Source of the DNA: an uncultured Alphaproteobacteria bacterium | GTDB lineage: Bacteria > Pseudomonadota > Alphaproteobacteria > HIMB59 > GCA-002718135 | DNA: 35,321 bases | Assembly: GCA_902530685.1 (NCBI GenBank) | Contig: CACAAZ010000014.1 | Coordinates: 1-35,321, forward strand | Reading direction: 5' to 3' | Shown here: piece after piece, positions 10,062-18,922 of the stretch | How positions within the stretch are numbered: position 1 is the stretch's first letter | Layout: each line of letters begins with the position of its first letter | Position numbers and translations under genes: made by a program | The notes under the pieces: model-generated | The model's input: only the letters and a program-made list of their open reading frames with translations | Told to the model about the DNA's origin: nothing | Database searches by the model: none

Positions 10062-10943
10062 TTATAATTGATTAAGATATTGCAAACTTTTCTTTGCATA
10101 ATCTATAGCATTTATATCTAAAGAAGGATCTAAATCTTGCTCAATCGTTGCGTAACCTTCATAATGAATTTTATTTAAGTTTTTATAAACTTTTTTAAAA
10201 TCGACCATACCTGTTCCTAATGGGGTAAAAACGCCTTTTGAAACCGCTGTATCAAAATCCAATTTATTTTTATAAACAGTATCTAAAACTTCTTGTTTTA
10301 TGTCTTTAAAATGCATATGTTTTACTAGTGATCCATATTTAAGTATTGCTGCGTAAGGATCAATACCGCTATATGTTAAATGTGCTGTATCTAGACATAA
10401 AGATAAATAACTATTATTTAATTCGTTAAATAAATTATCAATTTCATCTTCATACTCAATATAAGTACCTGCATGAGGGTGAAGTACAGGAGTTAAATTA
10501 AATTGCTCTTTTACTATATTACAAATATCTCTTATAAAACTTACCATTAATTTATATTCTTCAGAATGCAGGGGTTTAGATATTTGTCTATTTCCAGAAG
10601 TTTTCATGCGTTCCTCAGAAATATGATCAATTATTACAAATACTTTTGCATTAAGTTTATTTAAAAGATCGCAAGTTGAAATTATTTTTGTTTTTATACG
10701 GTCATGTTGTTTAGATTGATTTAAATGATCGAAAATAAACCCACCAACTACCTTTAAATTTTGTTCATTTAAATAATCAGACGTTTGCTCATATTCTTTT
10801 GGTAAATATCCATATGGGCCAATTTCACAATACTTATAGCCTGCATTAGAAATTTCTTTAAATACATCTTTCCAATTCGGATTATTAGGATCATCAGCAT
10901 AATCAACTCCCCAAGAACATGGTGCATTAGCAATTTTGACCAT
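10062..10943 (-). CDS. Sugar phosphate isomerase/epimerase (IolE-like, inosose dehydratase family TIM barrel)
   Basis: 293 aa; ANAPCSWGV, YCEIGPYGYLP, LHPHAGTYIE, LCLDTAHLTYSGIDP, HMHFKDIK. Confidence 0.75.
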   Translation of the reverse strand: MVKIANAPCSWGVDYADDPNNPNWKDVFKEISNAGYKYCEIGPYGYLPKEYEQTSDYLNEQNLKVVGGFIFDHLNQSKQHDRIKTKIISTCDLLNKLNAKVFVIIDHISEERMKTSGNRQISKPLHSEEYKLMVSFIRDICNIVKEQFNLTPVLHPHAGTYIEYEDEIDNLFNELNNSYLSLCLDTAHLTYSGIDPYAAILKYGSLVKHMHFKDIKQEVLDTVYKNKLDFDTAVSKGVFTPLGTGMVDFKKVYKNLNKIHYEGYATIEQDLDPSLDINAIDYAKKSLQYLNQL

Positions 10944-11944
10944 TAATATTTTACCATTATTTTTTTTCCTAATTTAGCTGATTTAGTTAATGCTTCTGCA
11001 ACTATTAATGAATTCCTTCCATCAATTAATGTTGGCGTTGGTATAGATTTTTTAATAATACAATTTATAAAACTCTCAGTTGCAGCAAAATAAGCATCTT
11101 TATATCGCTCCATGAAATGGTATGAAAATTTATCTTTATTTATACCTTCCGCTGTCATAACATTGACTGCTGTCTCATGCTTATTGTCTAATTTTATATT
11201 ACCTTTTTCACAAAATACTTCAATACGTTGGTCGAAACCTGGAGTGTGTCTTCTCGAGTTTATTATTTGACAGATAACTCCAGATTTTGATTTTAGTATA
11301 GCTGACATTGTATCAAAATCAGGAACACGTTTAATTTTGTTATCAACTAATACATTACCTAGTGCAAACACTTCTGTAATTTCTTCTTCTAAAAACCATC
11401 GAAGTACATCAATACTATGTATTGACATGTCTTTAAAAATACCTCCAGATACTTTTAGATAATTTATTGGTGGTGGTGATGGATCTCTATCAAACATCAC
11501 TATTTGTTCAATTTTCCCATACTTTCTTTTTTTTAATAAATTTTTAATTTTTTGATGAGAAATATCGTATCGTCTATGAAAACCTAACTGTATTCTATTT
11601 TTGTGATTTTTTATTTTTGTTAAGCATCTATTCACTACATTAATATCTAAATGAATTGGTTTTTCACAATATGCATGTTTGTTAAATTTATGTGATAGTT
11701 CTAAATACTTAACATGCGATGCAGTATCACTACATATAAATACAGCTTTAATTTCATTATCTTTAAAAATTTTTTTATCATCATCGATAGCATTAGCGTT
11801 TAATTTATATGAGAGTTTTTTGGCTAATTGATAGTTGATATCATAAATAGATTTGACATTTACTTTTGGATGTAAACTTAAGTTATTTGCATGGAAACTT
11901 CCTATTCTCCCTGCACCAATGACAGCAATGGATAGTTTATTCAT
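10943..11944 (-). CDS. Inositol 2-dehydrogenase-like Gfo/Idh/MocA oxidoreductase (IolG family)
   Basis: 333 aa; IAVIGAGRIGSFHANNL, YCEKPIH, FDRDPSPPPINYLKVSGGIFKDMSIHSIDVLRW. Confidence 0.82.
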   Translation of the reverse strand: MNKLSIAVIGAGRIGSFHANNLSLHPKVNVKSIYDINYQLAKKLSYKLNANAIDDDKKIFKDNEIKAVFICSDTASHVKYLELSHKFNKHAYCEKPIHLDINVVNRCLTKIKNHKNRIQLGFHRRYDISHQKIKNLLKKRKYGKIEQIVMFDRDPSPPPINYLKVSGGIFKDMSIHSIDVLRWFLEEEITEVFALGNVLVDNKIKRVPDFDTMSAILKSKSGVICQIINSRRHTPGFDQRIEVFCEKGNIKLDNKHETAVNVMTAEGINKDKFSYHFMERYKDAYFAATESFINCIIKKSIPTPTLIDGRNSLIVAEALTKSAKLGKKIMVKY

Positions 11945-11953
11945 ATAATTATT

Positions 11954-12829
11954 TTAAATATTTTTATTTTCTAAACAATATGAAGTAGCAAAATAATGTG
12001 CTTTTTTTAAAGATAATTTTGTAATAGCACCTGATGTTACTGCATCATTTAAAATACATGATGCAAAATTATCACCTGCACCAAGAATATTAAGTTTTTC
12101 ATATATTTTGTTATTATATTTAAATTCTATTATTTTTTTATCATTTAAATAAATTGACTTATTCTTACTATGAACAATAATGTGTGGTACAGTCTTATTT
12201 AGATCTTGGAGTTTTTTTAATACTATTGGGCTAAAGTTTTTATAATTACTTCCTTCTAATATCGAATTTAATTCTTTTGTGGAAAAAATTAAAAAGTCAA
12301 AAAAAGGTAAATATTTTTTTACATTAGTATTTTTAAAAGTCTTATTAGAAATATCAGCAGAAAAAATCTGTTTATTTTTCTTATTTAAAATAATATTCGC
12401 GTAAATGTCTAAGAACTCCTTATTATCTATATACATAAAATGGATCCATTTAGTATCGTGTAAATAAGGTAATTTTTTTGGTTTTTTATGAAATGTTCTT
12501 GGAAATACTGTTTTGGAATTATTCTTTTGATTAACAATTATAATATCATCGTTAGTTTCTTTGTCTCTAATAATTTTATTTGTATTAATTTTTAGCTTTT
12601 TTAATTCTTTGACAGCATCATTGCCAACGTGATCTTTACCTAAAATTGTAAAAACATCTATTTTTATTTTTTTATTTAATTTTCTTAAACCTTTAATAGT
12701 ATTAAATATACCTCCAAATTGTTTTTTGACAATAGGATTTCTGATATCATCTCTTTCTTTAGGAAAACTTTTTAATAAATAAATAATATCAAAATATGTG
12801 TGACCACAAATCGTAATATCAAATTTCAT
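11954..12829 (-). CDS. PfkB family carbohydrate kinase (divergent)
   Basis: 291 aa; C-terminal ILGAGDNFASCIL catalytic motif; N-terminal GG motif (KKQFGGIFNT). Confidence 0.75.
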   Translation of the reverse strand: MKFDITICGHTYFDIIYLLKSFPKERDDIRNPIVKKQFGGIFNTIKGLRKLNKKIKIDVFTILGKDHVGNDAVKELKKLKINTNKIIRDKETNDDIIIVNQKNNSKTVFPRTFHKKPKKLPYLHDTKWIHFMYIDNKEFLDIYANIILNKKNKQIFSADISNKTFKNTNVKKYLPFFDFLIFSTKELNSILEGSNYKNFSPIVLKKLQDLNKTVPHIIVHSKNKSIYLNDKKIIEFKYNNKIYEKLNILGAGDNFASCILNDAVTSGAITKLSLKKAHYFATSYCLENKNI

Positions 12830-12835
12830 AAAACT

Positions 12836-13831
12836 TTAGGTTATGATTTTTTTTGCATAATCAATAATTCTATCTACTGTAGGTACATAATTCTTTTCTA
12901 GATTTGGTGCCACAGGGACAGGAGTATCTTCAGCTGTATACCTAATAACCGGTTTTTTTAAAACTTTAAAACAGTTTTCAAATATTATGCTGGTTATTTC
13001 ACTTGCAACTCCAGTAGTATAGTGTCCTTCACTTAAGACAAGTGCATGTCTAGTTTTTTTAACTGAGTTAATAATTGTATTTTTATCTAGAGGATTCAAG
13101 GTGCGAAGATCAATAATTTCTGCTGAAATATTATCTTCTTTTAGTTTTCTCGCAGCTTCTACTGCAAAGTTTGTCATCCTTGAATAGGCTATTATTGAGA
13201 TGGAATTGCCCTCTTTTAATATATTTGCTTTTCCAAATTGTACTTTATTTTTTTTATCTAAGGGGCCTTCAAAATTGTACAAAAGTTTATGTTCAATAAA
13301 AACAGTTGGAGTATTGGTTTTTAATGAGTCTCTTAAAAGGTGATATGCATCATTTGGATTTGAAGGCATTACTAAATATAATCCTGGTATATACATTATC
13401 CAAGATTCTAAACTTTGAGAATGTTGTGCTCCACCCGAACGTCCTGTTCCACCTTGTGTTCTAATAACCATTGGAACAGAAATTTGTCCTCCAAACATAT
13501 ATCTTATTTTTGCTGACTGATTGCCAATTTGATCCATAGACATGCCAAAAAAATCAACATACATTAACTCTGCAATAGGTTTTAGACCCGTCATAGCTGC
13601 TCCAATTGCAGTACCAACTATAGTAGGCTCAGAAATTGGTGTATCGATAACTCTGTCACTGCCAAATTGCTCAAGTAAGTTTTTTGTAGCTCCATATGCG
13701 CCACCGTATTTAGCAACATCTTCCCCTAAAATAATAACATTTTTATCGTCCTTCATCTCATCATACATAGCAAGACGAAGTGCATCTCTAAAAGTTATCT
13801 TTTCAAAAAAATCTTGCTCAGGTATTTTCAT
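12836..13831 (-). CDS. 2-oxoacid (pyruvate/acetoin-type) dehydrogenase E1 component, beta subunit
   Basis: 331 aa; TFRDALRLAMYDEMKDDKNVIILGEDVAKYGGAYGATKNL, DTPISEPTIVGTAIGAAMTG, DLRTLNPLD. Confidence 0.92.
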   Translation of the reverse strand: MKIPEQDFFEKITFRDALRLAMYDEMKDDKNVIILGEDVAKYGGAYGATKNLLEQFGSDRVIDTPISEPTIVGTAIGAAMTGLKPIAELMYVDFFGMSMDQIGNQSAKIRYMFGGQISVPMVIRTQGGTGRSGGAQHSQSLESWIMYIPGLYLVMPSNPNDAYHLLRDSLKTNTPTVFIEHKLLYNFEGPLDKKNKVQFGKANILKEGNSISIIAYSRMTNFAVEAARKLKEDNISAEIIDLRTLNPLDKNTIINSVKKTRHALVLSEGHYTTGVASEITSIIFENCFKVLKKPVIRYTAEDTPVPVAPNLEKNYVPTVDRIIDYAKKIIT

Positions 13832-14847
13832 TTATTTTTTAAAATATTATTAATTCTAGAATCAACGCTTTCAATTGTATAACTTTTATCATAAACATCT
13901 GTAAATATTTCTGCTTCTTCGTTAAGTGGAGAATTAATCGCATAATTCATAGAAACATCCATTTCTTTATCAACAGTCATTTCAATACTTTTTATTTCTT
14001 CTTCGTTTAATATATTTTGCGTTAGAATATTTTCTTTTGCAAAAGCAATTGGATCAAGTTTACGATTTTCAATTTCTTCATCTTCATTACGGTATGGACT
14101 TTTATCTTTTCTTGCATGTCCATAAAAACGATAGCATTCTACTTCAATAAATGATGGTTTATTATTTCTAGTGTTATCCACTATTTCTCTTATATCCGTA
14201 TAGGCTTTTTCGGCATCTAGATGATTAACATGCAAACATTCAAGTCCAAAAGATTTTGCTCTTAATGAAAAATCTTTTACAGCAACTGCATCATCAATTT
14301 TAGTACCCATTCCGTATTGGTTATTGATACAACAGAATACAACAGGTAATTTCCATAGAGCAGCCATGTTCATACTTTCATAAAGTATCCCTTGTTGCAT
14401 TGCTCCATCACCAAAGAAGGCAATTGATACATTTTTTTTGTTTAAATATTTATAACTCAAAGCAGCTCCTACAACTGTAGGAATACCACCCCCAACTATG
14501 GCGTTTGCTCCTAAATGTCCTAAACTCATATCTGCGATATGCATTGAGCCGCCCTTACCTTTGCAGTAACCATCTTTTTTTCCCGCAATTTCAGCCATCA
14601 TTTTATCTGGATCCCCACCCCTGGCTAAAAAAATACCGTGACCTCTGTGATGTGTTGTAAATGTATCACCATCTATCATTGCTTTTGTTACACAAGCTGG
14701 TCCGAGTTCTTCTCCTATCGAAAGGTGTAACATTGATCCGGCTGTCTCACCCCTTACAAATAATTCGGCTACTCTTTCTTCAAAAACTCTAATTCTTTTC
14801 ATTGTGGTATAGAGTTCTTGTAAATTAGTATTAGATTTTGAGTTCAT
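13828..14847 (-). CDS. 2-oxoacid (pyruvate/acetoin-type) dehydrogenase E1 component, alpha subunit
   Basis: 339 aa; TTHHRGHGIFLARG, TPP motif FFGDGAMQQGILYESMNMAALWKLPVVFCCINN, YRFYGHARKDKSPYR; 4-bp ATGA overlap with beta. Confidence 0.92.
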   Translation of the reverse strand: MNSKSNTNLQELYTTMKRIRVFEERVAELFVRGETAGSMLHLSIGEELGPACVTKAMIDGDTFTTHHRGHGIFLARGGDPDKMMAEIAGKKDGYCKGKGGSMHIADMSLGHLGANAIVGGGIPTVVGAALSYKYLNKKNVSIAFFGDGAMQQGILYESMNMAALWKLPVVFCCINNQYGMGTKIDDAVAVKDFSLRAKSFGLECLHVNHLDAEKAYTDIREIVDNTRNNKPSFIEVECYRFYGHARKDKSPYRNEDEEIENRKLDPIAFAKENILTQNILNEEEIKSIEMTVDKEMDVSMNYAINSPLNEEAEIFTDVYDKSYTIESVDSRINNILKNK

Positions 14848-14892
14848 ATTAAATGATATATGTATATATTATTTATTTAGTATAATTAAAAC

Positions 14893-15837
14893 ATGATTTT
14901 TGTAGCTGGTGAAAATTTAATTGATAGTATTGCCTATAAAAATAGTAAAAATATTTTTAAAACTTTTGTAGGTGGCTCAACCTTAAATACAGCACTAGCC
15001 TTGGGAAGATTGAATTCAAATGTCCATTTTTTCTCAAGGATTTCGAATGATTTTTTTGGAAAAATGATAGTAGATCATCTAAAAAAAAATAATGTAAATG
15101 TTAATTTATCTCAAAGAACGAATGATCAAACTACTATTGCATTTGTAAGTAATAAAAAAAAACCTGAATTTATATTTTATAGCAAGGATACAGCTTTTAA
15201 AAATATGAAAAGTTTTAATTTAAGTAATTCTATTCAAAATAAAATTAAGTTATCTCATTTTTCTTCAATCTCATTAGCATTGAAACCATCTGCAAATACA
15301 TTACTGAAATTAATTAAGTATTTAAAAAAAAATACTAAATCAGTAATATCTATAGATCCTAATGTTAGGCCAGGAGTGATTGAAAATAAAAAATGGTATT
15401 TAAAACGATTTAAAGATTTTTTATTTTATGGAGATATAATAAAAATGTCTGATGAAGATTATAAATATATTTCTAAGAGATCTTATAAAAATCAAATTGC
15501 AAGTTGGATTAAAAAATATAACATAACTTTATTTATTCTAACTTTAGGAGATAAAGGTGCAATATTATTTACAAAAAAATATTACATTAAGATCAAAGCA
15601 AAAAAAGTTTATACAAAAGATACAGTTGGAGCGGGTGATAGTTTTATTGCAGGAGTAATTTTTTATCTAGAAAAATTTAAAAAACTTAATTTAAAATCTA
15701 TGGACAAACTAAAAAAAGAGAACTGGATTAATTGCATTGAATTCGCAAGCGTTGTAGCATCAAAAAATTGTTCTAGGGAAGGTTGTGATCCACCTTTCAT
15801 AAAAGAAGTAAATAAATTTATAAAGTTTCAAAAGTAG
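14893..15837 (+). CDS. PfkB family sugar kinase (fructokinase/KDG-kinase type)
   Basis: 314 aa; GENLIDSI, GGSTLNTALALGRL, DTVGAGDSFIAGVI. Confidence 0.85.
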   Translation: MIFVAGENLIDSIAYKNSKNIFKTFVGGSTLNTALALGRLNSNVHFFSRISNDFFGKMIVDHLKKNNVNVNLSQRTNDQTTIAFVSNKKKPEFIFYSKDTAFKNMKSFNLSNSIQNKIKLSHFSSISLALKPSANTLLKLIKYLKKNTKSVISIDPNVRPGVIENKKWYLKRFKDFLFYGDIIKMSDEDYKYISKRSYKNQIASWIKKYNITLFILTLGDKGAILFTKKYYIKIKAKKVYTKDTVGAGDSFIAGVIFYLEKFKKLNLKSMDKLKKENWINCIEFASVVASKNCSREGCDPPFIKEVNKFIKFQK

Positions 15838-16057
15838 CAATCACCCCACCGACTTCTATTTCTTGACCCTCATTCACAAGGATTTTGACAAGTTTTCCAG
15901 CCTCTAAAGCAGGTAATTCAACTATTGTTTTATCACTTTCTATTTCAGCAATTGTTTGCCCTCTTTCAAATGTTTCATCCTCTTTTATTAACCACTTGGA
16001 GATATTGCCTTTTTCCATTGTCTCGCCTAAGCGAGGAAGAGTTATCTCTTTTTCCAT
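15818..16057 (-). CDS. Stand-alone biotin/lipoyl attachment domain protein
   Basis: 79 aa; LPRLGETMEKGNISKWLIKEDETFERGQTIAEIESDKTIVELPA with the lipoylatable DK motif; no E2 catalytic domain. Overlaps the 3' end of the convergent kinase by 20 nt. Confidence 0.9.
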   Translation of the reverse strand: MEKEITLPRLGETMEKGNISKWLIKEDETFERGQTIAEIESDKTIVELPALEAGKLVKILVNEGQEIEVGGVIATFETL

Positions 16058-16076
16058 CTATTTAATCAAAAGTAAA

Positions 16077-16811
16077 TCAGGCACTTTTAATAGCACCAGT
16101 TATGAGTCCTGTAATTTCCTCAGGAGTACATAAGTCTTTTGATTTATCACAAACTTTTTCACCAAGTCTCATTACAACAATTCTATCACAAACTTTCATA
16201 ACATCTGGAAGTCTATGACTTATTAATAAAACAGCAATTTTCTGTTTCTGTAAGTTTTTTATATATTCTAATATTACAGGAACCTGTGCAACACTAACAG
16301 CAGCTGTAGGTTCATCCATTAAAACTATCTTGGGCATTGATAATCTTGTTCTAGCAATCGCAACTGCTTGTCTTTGACCACCAGACATGCCTGAAACAAC
16401 ATCGTTGGGTCTTGCAGAGGAGTTTAACTGATCTAGTATTCCCTGAGATGTATCGTTCATATGTTTATGATCCATTAAAAAGAAAAATTTCTTTTTTTCT
16501 CTACTGAGATAAATATTTTTTGAAGCCGTTAAGTGATTACATAACGCAAGATCTTGATACACTACCTCTACACCTTGCTTCCTTGCATCATTAGGAGAAT
16601 TGAATACTACATCTTTTCCCATAAAATTTACGGTACCCGATGAAGCCAAATAATTTCCTGCTAAAATTTTTAATATAGTAGATTTTCCAGCGCCATTATC
16701 ACCCATTAAGCCAACTATTTCACCTTCATTTACAGACATACTAAAACCACTTAAAGCCTGAACAGCGCCAAAGTTTTTATAAATGTCATTTACATGCAAT
16801 ATTTCTGACAT
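16077..16811 (-). CDS. Sugar ABC transporter ATP-binding protein (single NBD, Frc/Rbs type), system 1
   Basis: 244 aa; Walker A GDNGAGKST, signature SGGQRQAVAIAR, Walker B IVLMDEP. Confidence 0.95.
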   Translation of the reverse strand: MSEILHVNDIYKNFGAVQALSGFSMSVNEGEIVGLMGDNGAGKSTILKILAGNYLASSGTVNFMGKDVVFNSPNDARKQGVEVVYQDLALCNHLTASKNIYLSREKKKFFFLMDHKHMNDTSQGILDQLNSSARPNDVVSGMSGGQRQAVAIARTRLSMPKIVLMDEPTAAVSVAQVPVILEYIKNLQKQKIAVLLISHRLPDVMKVCDRIVVMRLGEKVCDKSKDLCTPEEITGLITGAIKSA

Positions 16812-17803
16812 TATTTATTTCCTTTGTTTTTGAGCTGATCAAAGAAGACAACAACTACAATTAGAAGACCAGTTATTATTCTTTGCCAATAAGGATCAAA
16901 TTTAAGTAAGTTTGCTCCATTATTAATTGTAGATAAAAGTGTTGCTCCAAGAACAGGACCGAATACTCCACCTACAGCTCCAAAGAGACTAGTACCTCCA
17001 ATAACTGATGATGCGACAGCTTTTAATTCCCAAGTAAAACCATTTGAGGCAATACCTAAACTTAATCTAGCAGCTACAAGAATTCCAACAACTGACGCAC
17101 AAAAACCAGAAAACATGTATGCAAAAAATATGGTTCTCGTTACTGGGACTGCATTCAATTCCGAACCAGGCATATTACTTCCTATAGCATAAAGATGATT
17201 ACCAAGAGGGGTGTGATTTAAAATAATATATGTAGGAATCATGATTCCTATGACACACCAAAACAAATTTGGAATTCCAATAAAGTCACCTCTTGAAAAT
17301 TCTTTAAAGTCAGCTGGTAAGTTACCTATTGGCATTGCACCAGTTATCAATAAAGCTACACCAAACCACCCTGTTAAACCAGCAAGTGTCATTATAAATG
17401 GAGGCAATCTTCCTTTTGTAATTCCTAAGGCATGAATAGCTCCAACACCAAGGCCACATAACATAGTAAAGATAACTGAAACCGAAATTGGATACCCTTT
17501 GTTTAGCATTAAGGCAACAATACAACTTGTTAATCCAACAACTGATCCAATAGACAGATCAATTCCTGCTGTAATTAAAACTACAGTTTGACCAATTGCA
17601 ATTATGGACCAAAGAGAGGATTGTCTTAATACATTTGTAATATTGTTTACAGTGCCAAAAGTGTCGGTAGCGATTGTTAATGCCAACCAAATCATTGCTA
17701 CTATAAAAAATACTGCAAGATTATTTAAATACATTCTTATTCTTGCTACTCTAGGGTCAGCAAGTTTGTTTTTTCTACCACCTAATAATTCCTGTAAATT
17801 CAT
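16811..17803 (-). CDS. Sugar ABC transporter permease (RbsC/FrcC family), system 1
   Basis: 330 aa hydrophobic; TAGIDLSIGSVVGLTS, GLTGWFGVALLITG, VIGGTSLFGAVGGVFGPVLGA. Confidence 0.93.
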   Translation of the reverse strand: MNLQELLGGRKNKLADPRVARIRMYLNNLAVFFIVAMIWLALTIATDTFGTVNNITNVLRQSSLWSIIAIGQTVVLITAGIDLSIGSVVGLTSCIVALMLNKGYPISVSVIFTMLCGLGVGAIHALGITKGRLPPFIMTLAGLTGWFGVALLITGAMPIGNLPADFKEFSRGDFIGIPNLFWCVIGIMIPTYIILNHTPLGNHLYAIGSNMPGSELNAVPVTRTIFFAYMFSGFCASVVGILVAARLSLGIASNGFTWELKAVASSVIGGTSLFGAVGGVFGPVLGATLLSTINNGANLLKFDPYWQRIITGLLIVVVVFFDQLKNKGNK

Positions 17804-17822
17804 AGCTTTATTGTTTGTTTAA

Positions 17823-17847
17823 ACTAACCCCTCAAAAAGAGGGGTTA
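17823..17847 (-). terminator. GC-rich hairpin between binding-protein and permease genes (attenuator / mRNA-stabilising stem-loop)
   Basis: ctaacccctc-aaaaa-gaggggttag: perfect 10-bp stem, 5-nt loop, 15 nt after the SBP stop on the minus strand; followed by only a short T run (TTT). Confidence 0.65.
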
Positions 17848-17861
17848 GAAAATTAAATTTA

Positions 17862-18821
17862 TTAAGGCTTACAATCCAAAGATGGATTTAATTTTGCATC
17901 AACTGCTGGATCATTTATATTAGCTTTTGTAACTAATGTAGCTCCAGTATCAACGAAAGGAGCTAGCGCTTTTCCGTTAATTGCAGCATCGTATGCAGCT
18001 TTTACACCCATATTGCCCATACCCCAAGGATCTTGAATTATAAGACCTTGAAGAGTACCGTCATTGATGTAGTTAATTAATTCATCACTACTATCAAAAG
18101 TAACAGCAAGTATTTCACCAGCTTTACCAGTTTCTTGAAGTGCTTGACCAGTTCCTAATCCGCCAAATAGAGCGTCATCAAAAATACCTCTTAAATTTGG
18201 AAAAGTAGTAATTAAGTCAAGTGTATCATTTAACTGTCTAGTTGTAGTAAAATCTCCAACTTTTGTTGCCACAAGTTTAATACCTGGGTAACTGTCGAAA
18301 ACTTCATTACAACCTTGTATTCTGTCTCTTAATGAGCTTGGTCCAGCACCGTAGTTTACGATAGCAACTTCACCCTCTGGTGCACCATGCTTTTCTTCAA
18401 TAAGATCTACAAGATGTTGGCAACCCATTCTTCCACCTTCAACGTTATTAGTTGTCATGAAAGAAGAGTGATTTTTTGAATCAGCAATTGAGTCAATAAC
18501 AACAACTGGAACTGATTTAGCTGCTTCATCAATTGGAGCACCTAAACCTTCAAAAGAAGTTGCTGCAATAACAACAGCATCAGAACCTGCAGCAACTGCA
18601 TCCTCTAAAACGTTAATTTGTCCTGCAATATCTGCCTCAGAAGTAGGACCTAGTAGTGGAACATCAATTCCAAGTTCAACACCAGCCGTACAACCACCAT
18701 CTAAAACAATCTGCCAAAATGGAGATGTACTGTCTTTAACAATAACTGGAATTGAAACAGCATTTGCGCCAACACTTCCAAATAAAAGTGTAAAAGCTAT
18801 AGCTATATGCTTTAATTTCAT
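17862..18821 (-). CDS. Sugar ABC transporter periplasmic substrate-binding protein (RbsB/FrcB type), system 1
   Basis: 319 aa; signal peptide MKLKHIAIAFTLLFGSVGANA, periplasmic-binding-protein fold motifs; strong SD AGGAGGAAAT before the ATG. Confidence 0.93.
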   Translation of the reverse strand: MKLKHIAIAFTLLFGSVGANAVSIPVIVKDSTSPFWQIVLDGGCTAGVELGIDVPLLGPTSEADIAGQINVLEDAVAAGSDAVVIAATSFEGLGAPIDEAAKSVPVVVIDSIADSKNHSSFMTTNNVEGGRMGCQHLVDLIEEKHGAPEGEVAIVNYGAGPSSLRDRIQGCNEVFDSYPGIKLVATKVGDFTTTRQLNDTLDLITTFPNLRGIFDDALFGGLGTGQALQETGKAGEILAVTFDSSDELINYINDGTLQGLIIQDPWGMGNMGVKAAYDAAINGKALAPFVDTGATLVTKANINDPAVDAKLNPSLDCKP

Positions 18822-18922
18822 ATTTCCTCCTAATTTTTTGATATTTAAAACATGCCTTAAAAATATTTCAAGAACTTTTTTTAATATTTTTCTTGTTTAA
18901 TATTCTTACTTAATATTTAGAA

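Noticed and set aside
14848-14892. Near-palindromic ATATATGTATATAT in the divergent E1alpha/kinase gap
   Set aside because: Imperfect and AT-only; expected by chance in such composition, more likely -10-type promoter sequence.
16022-16035. Small hairpin CTCGC-CTAA-GCGAG
   Set aside because: Lies within the lipoyl-domain coding sequence (encodes part of PRLGE); stem only 5 bp.
18859-18895. Nested inverted repeats upstream of SBP1 (AAAAATATT...AATATTTTT, CAAGAA...TTCTTG)
   Set aside because: Low-complexity A/T sequence with no convincing loop geometry or tail; not distinguishable from background.
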